35,194 bases of DNA from a virus, in the IMG/VR virus record IMGVR_UViG_3300031565_000183, positions 1 to 35,194 of that record; one strand, 5' to 3'. The notes under the pieces are model-generated. The model was not told the origin of the DNA. It did not search any database and was given only the letters and a program-made list of their open reading frames with translations. Numbering within the stretch: position 1 is the stretch's first letter; each line of letters opens with the position of its first letter. The position numbers and the translations under genes were made by a program. This document shows, piece after piece, positions 1-8,869 of the stretch.

Positions 1-2
1 TA

Positions 3-1403
3 CAATGGATGTTCGTATTAGATGAATATGGCGTAGCAGCAAAATATAAACTAAAATTTAAGGGTGACATGAAGTCAGGTACTAGCGTTGACGCTGCTGG
101 AACCAAATTAGAATGGGAACGAGATGTTACTTCGGCCCAACCTATGATTGATGCATTAAGTCAAGGTCAAGCTGCTGACGCACAACAAAAACAACAAGCC
201 GCAGCTAATAGAATTCCTAGTAAACATTTAGGAAATATAGGTGATAGAATAAAAGGACAGGCGGTTGACGTATTAATGTCGTTTGGCCCACGTTCCGGTC
301 AATTTGGTGATTACTATATCAATAAACTAGTAACTCCTAATGGGGAAGAATTACTTTACTTCGGAAACAAAATGGGAAACAAGGGAGATAAACTTGTTAT
401 CTCATTTACTGTTGGTAAGCATGATATTGATAGTAAGACACAAGAACCTATTACATTAATTAAGCGTCCTAAAAAACTAGCAACACCTGCAGCAGTACCA
501 GCAGCACCAGCAGGCGAACCAAAAATGCTGACGCCTGCAGAATTACGACAAAAGGATTTTGATTCTGGTACAACTAGAGAATCAGTATATGATTCTAAAA
601 AACAATATGGTGTTCGATATAAAATGTTCGCAGGTAAAGAAGGACGTCTTACTACTAAGGAAGCCTGGTTTTCTAGTCCTCAAGCATTAGAAAAAGCTGT
701 TGCAAGAATTCAAAACATGGGAAATTTTTATGAGATTGACGGTTATTCATATCCGCAGGGATTGAGTGATGAAAAGGATGGCGAACGAATAAAAGAACAA
801 AAGAAGAAGAATAAAAAACATGATTTAAAATCAGAGTTCAACCAAAAAATGGACGCTCTTGGTTATCTTCGTGATTTGCGTCTATCTGGTTTAAGGATGA
901 ATAAAAGTGAACAGTCCCAGTGGATTGATCTTGAGCGATGGTACGATTCATTAAAAACCAAAACCAATGAAGATAGGACCGTTTGGGTTAAAGGTCCAGG
1001 TGGCTCTTTAAAGAAAAAGGTTATTCCGGACACCGATGCACAAAAGGCCAGTAAACTTAAAACAATGCAACGCCAGCAACAAAAAGCAGAAGAAGAATTT
1101 GATTATAAGCGTATGGCTCCTATTGAAGATAATGAATTAGATTGGGGTAGGTTACAAAAAATATTTACAACTGGCGAATATCCTGGTCCAGGTGGAGAAA
1201 TTATTGATATTGTTTCGAGAAAAGATACTACTCTTACAATTAATGGTAAGCGAGTGGCAGGCAAAAAATTAGGAGTTTATTTTGCATTTGATCCAACAGA
1301 ATTTGGATTGCCTGGACAGACTGAAGCTATGTCAGATCAAATTGATATTACAGTTTATAGAGATCCACAAAAACCTAATAGATTAAAGGCAACATATGGA
1401 TGA
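3..1403 (+). CDS. Unknown phage protein, 5' end outside window
   Basis: The reading frame is open to the window edge, so the ATG at 9 is probably internal and at least 466 residues of the C-terminal part are visible. I do not recognise the family. A Gln/Ala-rich stretch (about residues 53-66 counted from the ATG at 9) and a Pro/Ala linker (about 157-170) separate possible domains. The middle section, around KEAWFSSPQALEKAV and NFYEIDGYSYP, resembles a small module I associate with T4-like marine phage proteins. There is no signal peptide or membrane segment in the visible part. The end overlaps the next gene by 8 bases, which suggests translational coupling. Coding status is secure from length and composition; function is unknown. 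Confidence 0.8.
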   Translation, partial: QWMFVLDEYGVAAKYKLKFKGDMKSGTSVDAAGTKLEWERDVTSAQPMIDALSQGQAADAQQKQQAAANRIPSKHLGNIGDRIKGQAVDVLMSFGPRSGQFGDYYINKLVTPNGEELLYFGNKMGNKGDKLVISFTVGKHDIDSKTQEPITLIKRPKKLATPAAVPAAPAGEPKMLTPAELRQKDFDSGTTRESVYDSKKQYGVRYKMFAGKEGRLTTKEAWFSSPQALEKAVARIQNMGNFYEIDGYSYPQGLSDEKDGERIKEQKKKNKKHDLKSEFNQKMDALGYLRDLRLSGLRMNKSEQSQWIDLERWYDSLKTKTNEDRTVWVKGPGGSLKKKVIPDTDAQKASKLKTMQRQQQKAEEEFDYKRMAPIEDNELDWGRLQKIFTTGEYPGPGGEIIDIVSRKDTTLTINGKRVAGKKLGVYFAFDPTEFGLPGQTEAMSDQIDITVYRDPQKPNRLKATYG

Positions 1404-1617
1404 TCTAGAAAAACTTAAAGAGCTTGCTGGTATTACTGGTAAAGAAACTGTAGAAGATAACCTTGGACAACGTGCAAGTGATGCACATCAAAAACGTATT
1501 ACTGAACGTGAACAAAATATTAAGCCAGGTACTAATGAATGGTTTAATTTGTGGTTCTCACAAAAACAACAATTAAATTTACCCACCGGATTCAGAGGTA
1601 GGACGAAGAAGCGATAA
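1396..1617 (+). CDS. Small 'ELAGI' phage protein
   Basis: This is a 73-residue, highly charged protein starting MDDLEKLKELAGI. Short N-termini of the form 'LxxLxELAGI' recur in small proteins of T4-like marine phages (from memory). The C-terminal half has an aromatic patch (EWFNLWFSQK) followed by a basic tail (GRTKKR). It overlaps the upstream gene by 8 bases. Its last 39 bases overlap the 3' end of the PP-loop gene on the opposite strand, so the two transcription units converge here. No function can be assigned. Confidence 0.7.
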   Translation: MDDLEKLKELAGITGKETVEDNLGQRASDAHQKRITEREQNIKPGTNEWFNLWFSQKQQLNLPTGFRGRTKKR

Positions 1618-2559
1618 TAAATCTAGATACTTGTATCGGTATCTATTATTCATTTGTACATTTATTCCTTTAACTACATTATTGTATTCGATAACATTTG
1701 GAATATATTCTGATCCCATGTATTCTTCTCGATTTTCTAAATCAGTATAATAAGAAGAATATATTTGATATTTTTCTTCGCCCTTAAGCACAAATTTCAT
1801 TCTATCCTTAAACGCATTTATAATTTCATCCCTCATTAAATACGAATAAATCTGTTCTGGCATATATGAAAAATAATTGTATACTCCAGCTATGTTATTG
1901 AACAACATAAATCTAGTATTTGCGTATCCGGGCCCCTCGGTAAAATGAACATACCAATCATCAATTTGATGTCCGCCATGTGTATCAAATTTATACATTA
2001 TTTCACGTCCTGCGGGCCGCAAGGAATTAAAATCACCCGGAATTGCTCGCACTATAACTTGGTCACCATTACCACAAATAGGAAAACCACCAGCATTAGC
2101 AATTTGAAGAATTAGATATGCATGAAGTAATAAGGTAACACTTGAAACTTGAGATGTTTTGATAAAATCTTTTATTTTATTGGATTTAAATAATTTTTCT
2201 ACATCTACCTTATATACTTGATACGGAATATTCCGTTCTTTGCAAAATTTATAAGCGTATCCAATATCATGTTCATTATAGCCATTATCTAGTATAGCAA
2301 TCTTTATATCAATATTAGCTTCTAAAAATGTCCGCACCATAAACTCGCTATCAATCCCACCACTAAACGCTAGTACCAATTCTTTATTAGTATCATTTCT
2401 AATTGCGTGGCATGCAGCAAGACAAGATTCTTTAAATCCAAGATCGACCTTACATCGTTCAATCTCTACATAAAATTGATCGGTAATTGATTTCCTTTGG
2501 CTAAACGGAACAGAATTGTATCCAAATTTGAGGTAATTTTTATAAGTGTAATTGAACAT
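1579..2559 (-). CDS. PP-loop ATP-pyrophosphatase family protein (asparagine synthase-like)
   Basis: A 326-residue protein with a clear PP-loop, FSGGIDS at about residues 65-71, in the pattern SGGxDS that binds ATP and adenylates a substrate carbonyl. A second element, GNGDQVIVR near residue 165, fits the nucleotide fold of asparagine-synthase-like and other N-type ATP pyrophosphatases. There is no glutaminase domain at the N-terminus, so it is not a full asparagine synthetase. The C-terminal cysteine cluster of QueC is also absent. The gene is alone on the minus strand. It starts 85 bases from the divergent DsbA-like gene, and its 3' end overlaps the small plus-strand gene. The family is fairly sure; the substrate is unknown. 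Confidence 0.75.
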   Translation of the reverse strand: MFNYTYKNYLKFGYNSVPFSQRKSITDQFYVEIERCKVDLGFKESCLAACHAIRNDTNKELVLAFSGGIDSEFMVRTFLEANIDIKIAILDNGYNEHDIGYAYKFCKERNIPYQVYKVDVEKLFKSNKIKDFIKTSQVSSVTLLLHAYLILQIANAGGFPICGNGDQVIVRAIPGDFNSLRPAGREIMYKFDTHGGHQIDDWYVHFTEGPGYANTRFMLFNNIAGVYNYFSYMPEQIYSYLMRDEIINAFKDRMKFVLKGEEKYQIYSSYYTDLENREEYMGSEYIPNVIEYNNVVKGINVQMNNRYRYKYLDLLSLLRPTSESGG

Positions 2560-2594
2560 AGAATTGCGCTACCTAAGTTAATTTGTAATAACTA

Positions 2595-2623
2595 TTGATA
2601 TATGATACAATTTCATATATAAT
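2595..2623 (+). promoter_or_regulatory. Sigma-70-like promoter for dsbA-pol
   Basis: TTGATA (2595-2600), a 17-base spacer and a perfect TATAAT (2618-2623). It is followed by a ribosome site, AGGAGA at 2635-2640, before the ATG at 2645. It sits in the 85-base divergent gap and should drive the replication block. Eleven of twelve consensus positions match. Confidence 0.75.
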
Positions 2624-2644
2624 ACTTATTCCATAGGAGATACC

Positions 2645-2905
2645 ATGAGCAAAAGTTTTAACCCAGACCAAAAAGCCAAACTGACTACATTAATAAACGA
2701 AGGCATTCAAGTACTATCAGAAATTGAAGACTTAAATGGCAGTTTAAATGATACAGTGAAAGCTGTTGCGGAAGAACTAGAAATTAAACCAAGCATTCTT
2801 AAAAAGGCAATTAAGATCGCACAGAAAAGCCAGTATACACAACATAGTCAAGACAACGACACATTACACGATATTCTCACAGTAACCGGAAAAATTAATA
2901 ATTAA
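2645..2905 (+). CDS. dsbA: DsbA-like small dsDNA-binding protein
   Basis: An 86-residue, helix-rich protein. Its core, TVKAVAEELEIKPSILKKAI, resembles phage DsbA, the T4 double-stranded DNA-binding protein that binds near late promoters. Length is close to the 89 residues of T4 DsbA. It has its own promoter and a good ribosome site. Its stop codon overlaps the polymerase ATG (TAATG), so the two are likely translated as a pair. The family assignment rests on remembered similarity and size. A generic helix-turn-helix protein is the alternative. Confidence 0.6.
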   Translation: MSKSFNPDQKAKLTTLINEGIQVLSEIEDLNGSLNDTVKAVAEELEIKPSILKKAIKIAQKSQYTQHSQDNDTLHDILTVTGKINN

Positions 2906-5625
2906 TGAGTTACGTTGATGCATATATAGATCGCGAGCACGATCGAATTCATGTTGTTGAACGAAAGGATGGTAATCGTGAATTTAAAGAATTTCCTACG
3001 AACTATATCTTTTATTACGATGATGCGGCAGGCAAACACACAACCATTTTTGGAACGCCGGTGGCCAGATTTGCTAGTAAAAGCATCAGAGAATTTAAAA
3101 AAGAGACAAAACTCCATAGTAACAAACGAACCTGGGAGACAGATATAAATCCTGTGTTTCGGTGCCTGGAAGAAAATTATCTAGGCGTTAATTCACCTAA
3201 GCTTCATACAGCATTCTTTGACATTGAGGTAGACTTTGATCCTGAACGTGGATATAGTAGTCCAGAGGATCCATTTAATTCTATCACTGCTATTAGTATC
3301 TATTTCGATTGGTTGGATCAATTAGTTACATTAGTCAAACCACCAAAGACATTAACTCTAGCAGAAGCAGAAGAAATAGCATCTGGTTTTGAAAACACAT
3401 TTGTTTTTGAAGATGAAAAAGATCTATTAAATACATTTCTAAATCTAATAGAAGATGCTGACGTATTAAGCGGGTGGAATTCAGAAGGTTATGATATACC
3501 ATATTGCGTAATGCGTGTAAACAAAATAATGAGCAAGGATGATACTAGACGTTTTTGCTTGTGGGGACAATATCCTAAGAAACGAACATTTGAACGATAT
3601 GGAGTAGAGCATTTAACATTCGATTTAATTGGTCGAGTACATTTAGATTACATGCAAGTCTATCGTAAATTCACATATGAAGAAAGACATTCTTGGGCGT
3701 TAGACGCTATTGGTGAATATGAACTTAATGAACGTAAAGTAGCGTATGAAGGAACATTAGATCAACTATACAATAATGACTTTAGAAAATTTATTGACTA
3801 TAACAGACAAGATGCAATAATTTTACATAAACTAGATAAGAAATTACGTTTTATGGATCTAGCTAACGAACTTGCACATGATAACACAGTATTGTTACCA
3901 ACCGTGATGGGAGCAGTAGCAGTAACAGACCAGGCAATTATCAATGAGGCCCACCAATTAGGTTTTGTAGTTCCTAGTAGAAAACGACATGGTTTCAATG
4001 ACGATAAAGATGAAGGACACGAAATTGGGGTTGCTGGTGCATATGTTGTTAATCCTAAAAAAGGAATGCATGATTGGATCGGATCTATCGATATAAAAAG
4101 TCTATATCCTAGTACGATTAGAGCTTTGAATATGGGTCCAGAAACTATTGTCGGACAATTAAAACCAATAATGACCAATCAATATTTAACAGAAAAACAA
4201 AGAGTTGGATTAAAGGGATCCACAGGATGGGACGGATTGTTTGGCAGTTTAGAATATACTGCGGTAATGAATAAGGATGTTGGTACAGAAATTACAATTG
4301 ATTGGGAAGATGGTGAATCTTCGACTCATTCGGCATCTGAAATTTGGAACATTATATTTGATAGTAATAGGCCTTGGATTCTTAGTGGAAATGGAACTAT
4401 TTTCTCATATGAGAAGCAAGGCATTATTCCAGGATTGCTAGCTAAATGGTATGTAGAACGACAGGTATTACAAAAAAAGGCCGGTTCAGCAAATACGGCT
4501 GAAGAAATTAGTTTTTGGGATAAAAGGCAACATGTTAAAAAAATTAACCTAAATAGTTTATACGGTGCATTACTAAATCCAGGTTGTAGATTCTTTGATG
4601 AACGTATTGGACAAAGTGTAACTCTTAGTGGTCGAATAATTGCCAAGCATATGGCTGAGGAATTAAATGAAGCGATGACTGGAGTTAAAGATGCCATTGG
4701 AGAAGCAATTATATATGGCGATACAGATAGTTGTTATTTTAGTATTTGGCCAAAAATTAAAGATGAAGTAAACTTAGGTAAGATGGAATGGAATAAAGAT
4801 ATTTGTGTAGAAATATATGACCAATTAGCTGAAACTGTAAATGAGAGTTTTCCAAAATGCATGGCTGAGAATTTTCATTGCTCACCAAATTTAGGAAAGT
4901 TAATTAGTGGCGGTAGAGAATTAATTGCCTTAAAAGGATTGTTTATTAAAAAGAAACGCTACGGGGTATTAATTTATGATTTAGATGGAAAACGATTAGA
5001 TAAGATGTCGGCACAAGAAGCTAAAGCTAAAGGCATAGTGCCAGGTGTCGGAAAAATTAAAGCAATGGGATTAGATCTTAAACGATCAGATACTCCAAAG
5101 GTTGTGCAAGATTTTTTAAGTACGTTATTGGTGGAGGTACTTCGAGGTGGTCAAAAAGATGAAATAGTAGATATGATTAGAAAGTTTAAAATTGAATTTA
5201 CTGAACGTCCTGGTTGGGAAAAAGGTACTCCTAAACGTGTCAACAATTTAACTAAGTATACTAAGGAAGAAGAACGCTTAGGTAAAGCAAATCTTCCAGG
5301 TCATGTTAGAGCATCTATGAATTGGAACAATTTGAGGCGCATGAATAATGATAATTACAGTATGAAAATAGTTGATGGTATGAAAGTTATTGTATGTAAG
5401 CTAAAGAATAATCCAATCGGATTTACTAGCGTAGCATATCCGACTGATGAAGTACATTTGCCGTCGTGGTATAAACAGTTACCGTTTGATGATGCTGATA
5501 TGGAAGATACAATTATAGATCAAAAAGTAAATAACTTATTGGGAGTCCTTGGTTGGGAATTATCTAAATCAACTCAAATAAAGAGCACATTTAATACGTT
5601 GTTTAGTTTTGAGGATGATGAATGA
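2905..5625 (+). CDS. 43: Family B DNA polymerase, T4 gp43-like
   Basis: Replicative DNA polymerase with 3'-5' proofreading, 906 residues against 898 in T4 gp43. Exonuclease motif I is DIEVDF at 106-111. Polymerase motif A is DIKSLYPSTI from about 396. Motif B is KKINLNSLYG at about 543-552. Motif C is YGDTDS at 604-609, with both catalytic aspartates present. The C-terminus ends in a short acidic-aromatic tail (TLFSFEDDE), as expected for clamp-binding polymerases. The start is fixed by the TAATG overlap with the preceding gene, and the stop overlaps the next ATG (ATGA). Unlike T4, no clamp-loader or regA gene separates it from the clamp. Confidence 0.98.
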   Translation: MSYVDAYIDREHDRIHVVERKDGNREFKEFPTNYIFYYDDAAGKHTTIFGTPVARFASKSIREFKKETKLHSNKRTWETDINPVFRCLEENYLGVNSPKLHTAFFDIEVDFDPERGYSSPEDPFNSITAISIYFDWLDQLVTLVKPPKTLTLAEAEEIASGFENTFVFEDEKDLLNTFLNLIEDADVLSGWNSEGYDIPYCVMRVNKIMSKDDTRRFCLWGQYPKKRTFERYGVEHLTFDLIGRVHLDYMQVYRKFTYEERHSWALDAIGEYELNERKVAYEGTLDQLYNNDFRKFIDYNRQDAIILHKLDKKLRFMDLANELAHDNTVLLPTVMGAVAVTDQAIINEAHQLGFVVPSRKRHGFNDDKDEGHEIGVAGAYVVNPKKGMHDWIGSIDIKSLYPSTIRALNMGPETIVGQLKPIMTNQYLTEKQRVGLKGSTGWDGLFGSLEYTAVMNKDVGTEITIDWEDGESSTHSASEIWNIIFDSNRPWILSGNGTIFSYEKQGIIPGLLAKWYVERQVLQKKAGSANTAEEISFWDKRQHVKKINLNSLYGALLNPGCRFFDERIGQSVTLSGRIIAKHMAEELNEAMTGVKDAIGEAIIYGDTDSCYFSIWPKIKDEVNLGKMEWNKDICVEIYDQLAETVNESFPKCMAENFHCSPNLGKLISGGRELIALKGLFIKKKRYGVLIYDLDGKRLDKMSAQEAKAKGIVPGVGKIKAMGLDLKRSDTPKVVQDFLSTLLVEVLRGGQKDEIVDMIRKFKIEFTERPGWEKGTPKRVNNLTKYTKEEERLGKANLPGHVRASMNWNNLRRMNNDNYSMKIVDGMKVIVCKLKNNPIGFTSVAYPTDEVHLPSWYKQLPFDDADMEDTIIDQKVNNLLGVLGWELSKSTQIKSTFNTLFSFEDDE

Positions 5626-6569
5626 AAATTGAGAATATAGAAACGCAACAACTACTTAAAATGGTTGAAGTAATAATAGACTATCGAAATAAGTTACAAA
5701 TTAACAGCACAAATTTAGCTGACTTAATTGCATTTATTAGTATGATTTCAGATGATCGAGAAAGCCAAGAAAAAATATTAAATGAAATGTTAAAATTAGA
5801 TAGTATTTTATCTAAGGCACAGATGCATTATAGTAATCTAATAGAAGAAATGATTACAAAATCTAGAACATTATATAATATTAGAAATAACTCAGCCCAT
5901 CAATCATATGCTCCGTGGATGAATGAAATATTAGAAAATGATGTTGATGCCTTTAATCATGTAATGTCAGTAATTGAACACAAGGTTGATCATCGATTTC
6001 CAGTATTAAATGTAGATAGTCATAGTAAAAAATTAGGAATAGCTATGTCACCTGGTGACCCGTATTACATAATTTCAAAGCCAGATGAATTTAATGAACA
6101 AAATGAATATAATGATGGTCTTTTTAAATCGTTAAAAAATTATACTACAAAAGGTAGATTCCTAGAAGCATCATCGAAACTTCCGCAAGATCAATTTGGT
6201 TTAATTCTATCAACCCAAAATTTCAATTCCATAGGCGTAAGCGTATTATCAACCCACCTAATTCAATGTTACAAACTTCTTAGACCGGGCGGTATTTTAT
6301 TAATTTCGTTTATTGATGTATTGAGTGAGGGCGGATTTGAAATGCTAGCACGTTATAAAAATGGTGCAGCATCCCCACAAATAAGTTGTTTAACTAAAAA
6401 TTATTTTTTCGAATACCTATTAAAACCAATTAAAGATCGCGCGCCGTTTATAATACATGATGAACAAACATTTTTAACACACACCGTTTTATCACTTAGA
6501 AAACCTGGAGAATTGAAGACCGTTAAAAATAGAAAAACGATTGGCGCAATTAAAACCGTTACGAACTAG
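5622..6569 (+). CDS. Coiled-coil protein with methyltransferase-like C-terminal part
   Basis: A 315-residue protein. Residues 1-120 are predicted helical, with heptad-like stretches. Residues about 190-235 read like the second half of a Rossmann methyltransferase: an acidic entry (QFGLIL), a helix, then KLLRPGGILLISFI at 218-231, the 'LkPGG.l..s' signature common in class I SAM-dependent enzymes. I do not see a convincing glycine-rich SAM-binding motif upstream, so it may be a degenerate or non-catalytic member. It is coupled to the polymerase by a 4-base overlap and precedes the clamp, so a role in replication or DNA modification is possible but not shown. Confidence 0.65.
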   Translation: MKIENIETQQLLKMVEVIIDYRNKLQINSTNLADLIAFISMISDDRESQEKILNEMLKLDSILSKAQMHYSNLIEEMITKSRTLYNIRNNSAHQSYAPWMNEILENDVDAFNHVMSVIEHKVDHRFPVLNVDSHSKKLGIAMSPGDPYYIISKPDEFNEQNEYNDGLFKSLKNYTTKGRFLEASSKLPQDQFGLILSTQNFNSIGVSVLSTHLIQCYKLLRPGGILLISFIDVLSEGGFEMLARYKNGAASPQISCLTKNYFFEYLLKPIKDRAPFIIHDEQTFLTHTVLSLRKPGELKTVKNRKTIGAIKTVTN

Positions 6570-6595
6570 ACTTTTCCGTTGTAATACTGTATAAT
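6567..6595 (+). promoter_or_regulatory. Sigma-70-like promoter for the sliding clamp
   Basis: TAGACT (6567-6572), a 17-base spacer and a perfect TATAAT (6590-6595). The -35 box overlaps the stop codon of the upstream gene. A ribosome site, AGGAGA at 6604-6609, precedes the ATG at 6616. The clamp would thus have extra transcription independent of the polymerase, fitting its higher copy need. Confidence 0.65.
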
Positions 6596-6615
6596 TTCAA
6601 GTTAGGAGAACATTT

Positions 6616-7347
6616 ATGAAAGACCACTTACAGGATTTAGTAGATCATATTCACGCATTAGGAACAGTAGATTTTATCAAAATAATTGGCGGGGCAAAAG
6701 AAACTAAGTTTGCTGCAATGGCTGAGGACAATTCAGTTATTATTGCAGGCAAATTTAAGAAGGCCGTGTCAGAATTTGATGGAACCTTTGGGATGCCAAA
6801 TTTAACCAAACTTAGTGTAATTTTGGGAATTCCGGAATACGATGAGAATTCAACTATTACGGTAGAAACTGCAAAACGTAATGGTGAGACAGTTCCAACG
6901 TGTTTGCATTTTAAGAATGAAGCAGGTGATTTTAAAAATGATTATAGGTTTATGTCAACAGAAATCGTTAATGAAAAACTTAAAACTGTAAAGTTTAAAG
7001 GTGTTACTTGGAATGTAGAAGTTGAACCGACGGTTTCGAGCGTTAATAGATTCAAATTTCAAAGCCAGGCGAATAATGAAGAACCATTATTTACAGTGAA
7101 AACTGAAAATAAAAATCTCATGTTTTACTTTGGTGATGTTAGTAGCCACGCCGGTAACTTTGTATTTGAGGCTAAGGTCACTGGCGTTTTAAGTAAAGGT
7201 TGGCAATGGCCAGTTGCTCCTGTGATTGGAATTTTAAATCTAGTTGGCGATAAGGTTATGAAATTTAGTGATCAAGGTGCATTGTTAATTACAGTTGACA
7301 GCGGAGTTGCTGAATACGAATATATTCTCCCAGCACAAAGTAAATAA
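6616..7347 (+). CDS. 45: DNA polymerase sliding clamp, T4 gp45-like
   Basis: A 243-residue protein, close to the 228 of T4 gp45, the trimeric processivity clamp that tethers gp43 and also activates late transcription. The beta-rich pattern, the acidic N-terminal half, the paired-domain feel and the position after the polymerase support the call. The C-terminal segment with SHAGNFVFEAKVTG and VDSGVAEYEYILP looks like clamp-domain strands. The last base of the stop codon is the first base of the next ATG (TAATG), tying clamp expression to the DpdA-like gene. Identification is by overall resemblance; there is no single catalytic motif to check. Confidence 0.85.
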   Translation: MKDHLQDLVDHIHALGTVDFIKIIGGAKETKFAAMAEDNSVIIAGKFKKAVSEFDGTFGMPNLTKLSVILGIPEYDENSTITVETAKRNGETVPTCLHFKNEAGDFKNDYRFMSTEIVNEKLKTVKFKGVTWNVEVEPTVSSVNRFKFQSQANNEEPLFTVKTENKNLMFYFGDVSSHAGNFVFEAKVTGVLSKGWQWPVAPVIGILNLVGDKVMKFSDQGALLITVDSGVAEYEYILPAQSK

Positions 7348-8825
7348 TGGAAAACGAATTTACCACATTCAATAAGAATCATGCCATCTTTTTACCAGCT
7401 ATAAGTAGCTTCTATGCTACTTTTATTGGTAAACAAAGATTTGGTGAATATATTGCGCATTCACGTATTCCTAAATCATTTAAACATGGCGTCGAAAGTA
7501 TCAATTTTCTTAATAAGGATGAAGGTATTTTTTATTATCCATATGCGTTATACAGTGCGGGCCACGCCAAATTAGACCTAAATAAGGTAGAACACAAAGA
7601 AGATATGATTCGAAATAGAGATCGAAGCTCAAGCCTATTAGTAGGCGATAGTGGGGGATTTCAAATCGGGAAAGGAGTGTGGGAAGGTGATTGGACTGAT
7701 TCCAATTGTCCCAAGGCTAGCAAACAACGTGAAACAGTTCTCCATTGGTTAGAAGGAATATCTGATTATGCTATGTGTTTAGATATTCCTGTGTGGACTA
7801 GGTACACAGAAAAAGCTAGAAAAACAACAAAAGTAAAAACATATCAGGATGCAGTTAACGGAACAAAAATTAACAATGAATACTTTATAAAGAACAGACA
7901 CGGTAATACTAAGTTCCTAAATGTTCTTCAAGGTGAAAATCATACTGAAGCGGAAGATTGGTATGAACAAATGAAACAATATTGTGATCCTAAAAAATAT
8001 AAAACTAATCACTTTAATGGATGGGCAATGGGTGGACAAAATATGTGTGATTTGCACCTAGCTCTTAAACGAGTAATTACATTAAAATTTGATGGGTTGC
8101 TAGAAAAAGGTGTGCATGATTGGATGCACTTTTTAGGAACCAGTAGATTAGAGTGGGCAATGGCATTATCAGATATTCAACGTGCTGTTCGTAAATATCA
8201 TAATTCGAATTTTACTATTAGTTATGATTGTGCCAGTCCATTTTTAGCTACAGCAAACGGTAGAATTTATACTAGTTTAGATTTAAATCCGGGTGAGAAA
8301 TGGATATATAGAATGGAATTTGGACCCGATAATAAAAAATATGCGACCGACAATAGAAAATTTAGCCAAGCATTATTAGAAGATTTAAAACGTAAAAAAA
8401 CAACAATTGATAATTTTATTGATAGTCCAGTCACAGAAGATTTATTGATTAGTGATGTTTGTATATACAAGGAAGGCGACGTAAATAAAATTGGTAAAGA
8501 AGGTAAAACAAGTTGGGATAGTTTTAGTTATGCGATCCAGATGGCTCATAATGTTTGGATGCACTTGATGGCGGTGAGACTTGCTAATGAATTATATGAT
8601 AGCGGAACATACCCAACAATGTTGGTTGAAGATAGCATTAGTCAACTAATGATGAAAGACTTAATTACTGAGGCAATTAGAATTGATAGTAAACCAAAAG
8701 CATTAAAGTTTTTAGATGATCATAGTAAATTTTGGATGCGTTTGGTTGGTACTAGAGGATTTAGCGGTAAAAAGGCCATGAATGCAACGACCCAATTTAA
8801 CAACCTTTTTGAAATTATAGAATAA
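7347..8825 (+). CDS. dpdA: DpdA/TGT-like DNA or tRNA guanine transglycosylase
   Basis: A 492-residue TIM-barrel transglycosylase of the queuine tRNA-ribosyltransferase superfamily. Motifs run in family order: GDSGGFQIGKG (substrate aspartate, about residue 100), AMCLDIPVW (matching the base-binding Asp region), FLNVLQGE (matching the GxxQG loop), GWAMGGQN, and YDCASPFLATANGRIYT, which aligns with the nucleophile segment FDCVLPTRSGRNGQAFT of bacterial TGT. The C-terminal CxCxxC zinc site of tRNA-acting TGT is absent. In phages this zinc-less group (DpdA) exchanges guanine in DNA for a 7-deazaguanine such as preQ0. Translation is coupled to the clamp. FolE and a QueD-like gene lie within 4 kb. 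DNA rather than RNA as substrate is inferred. Confidence 0.85.
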   Translation: MENEFTTFNKNHAIFLPAISSFYATFIGKQRFGEYIAHSRIPKSFKHGVESINFLNKDEGIFYYPYALYSAGHAKLDLNKVEHKEDMIRNRDRSSSLLVGDSGGFQIGKGVWEGDWTDSNCPKASKQRETVLHWLEGISDYAMCLDIPVWTRYTEKARKTTKVKTYQDAVNGTKINNEYFIKNRHGNTKFLNVLQGENHTEAEDWYEQMKQYCDPKKYKTNHFNGWAMGGQNMCDLHLALKRVITLKFDGLLEKGVHDWMHFLGTSRLEWAMALSDIQRAVRKYHNSNFTISYDCASPFLATANGRIYTSLDLNPGEKWIYRMEFGPDNKKYATDNRKFSQALLEDLKRKKTTIDNFIDSPVTEDLLISDVCIYKEGDVNKIGKEGKTSWDSFSYAIQMAHNVWMHLMAVRLANELYDSGTYPTMLVEDSISQLMMKDLITEAIRIDSKPKALKFLDDHSKFWMRLVGTRGFSGKKAMNATTQFNNLFEIIE

Positions 8826-8827
8826 AT

Positions 8828-8856
8828 TTGCAATTTGAATTATAATCTGTTAATAT
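8828..8856 (+). promoter_or_regulatory. Possible weak promoter upstream of the QueD-like gene
   Basis: The 44-base gap holds TTGCAA (8828-8833) and TAATAT (8851-8856) with a 17-base spacer, each four of six to consensus. A perfect TATAAT at 8841-8846 also occurs, but its -35 (TAGAAT) is poor. A ribosome site, AAGGA at 8857-8861, precedes the ATG at 8870. One of the two -10 boxes may be used. Confidence 0.35.
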
Positions 8857-8869
8857 AAGGACATACGTT

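Noticed and set aside
1579-2559. PP-loop protein as QueC, completing preQ0 synthesis
   Set aside because: The C-terminal zinc cysteines of QueC are absent and the protein is longer than QueC.
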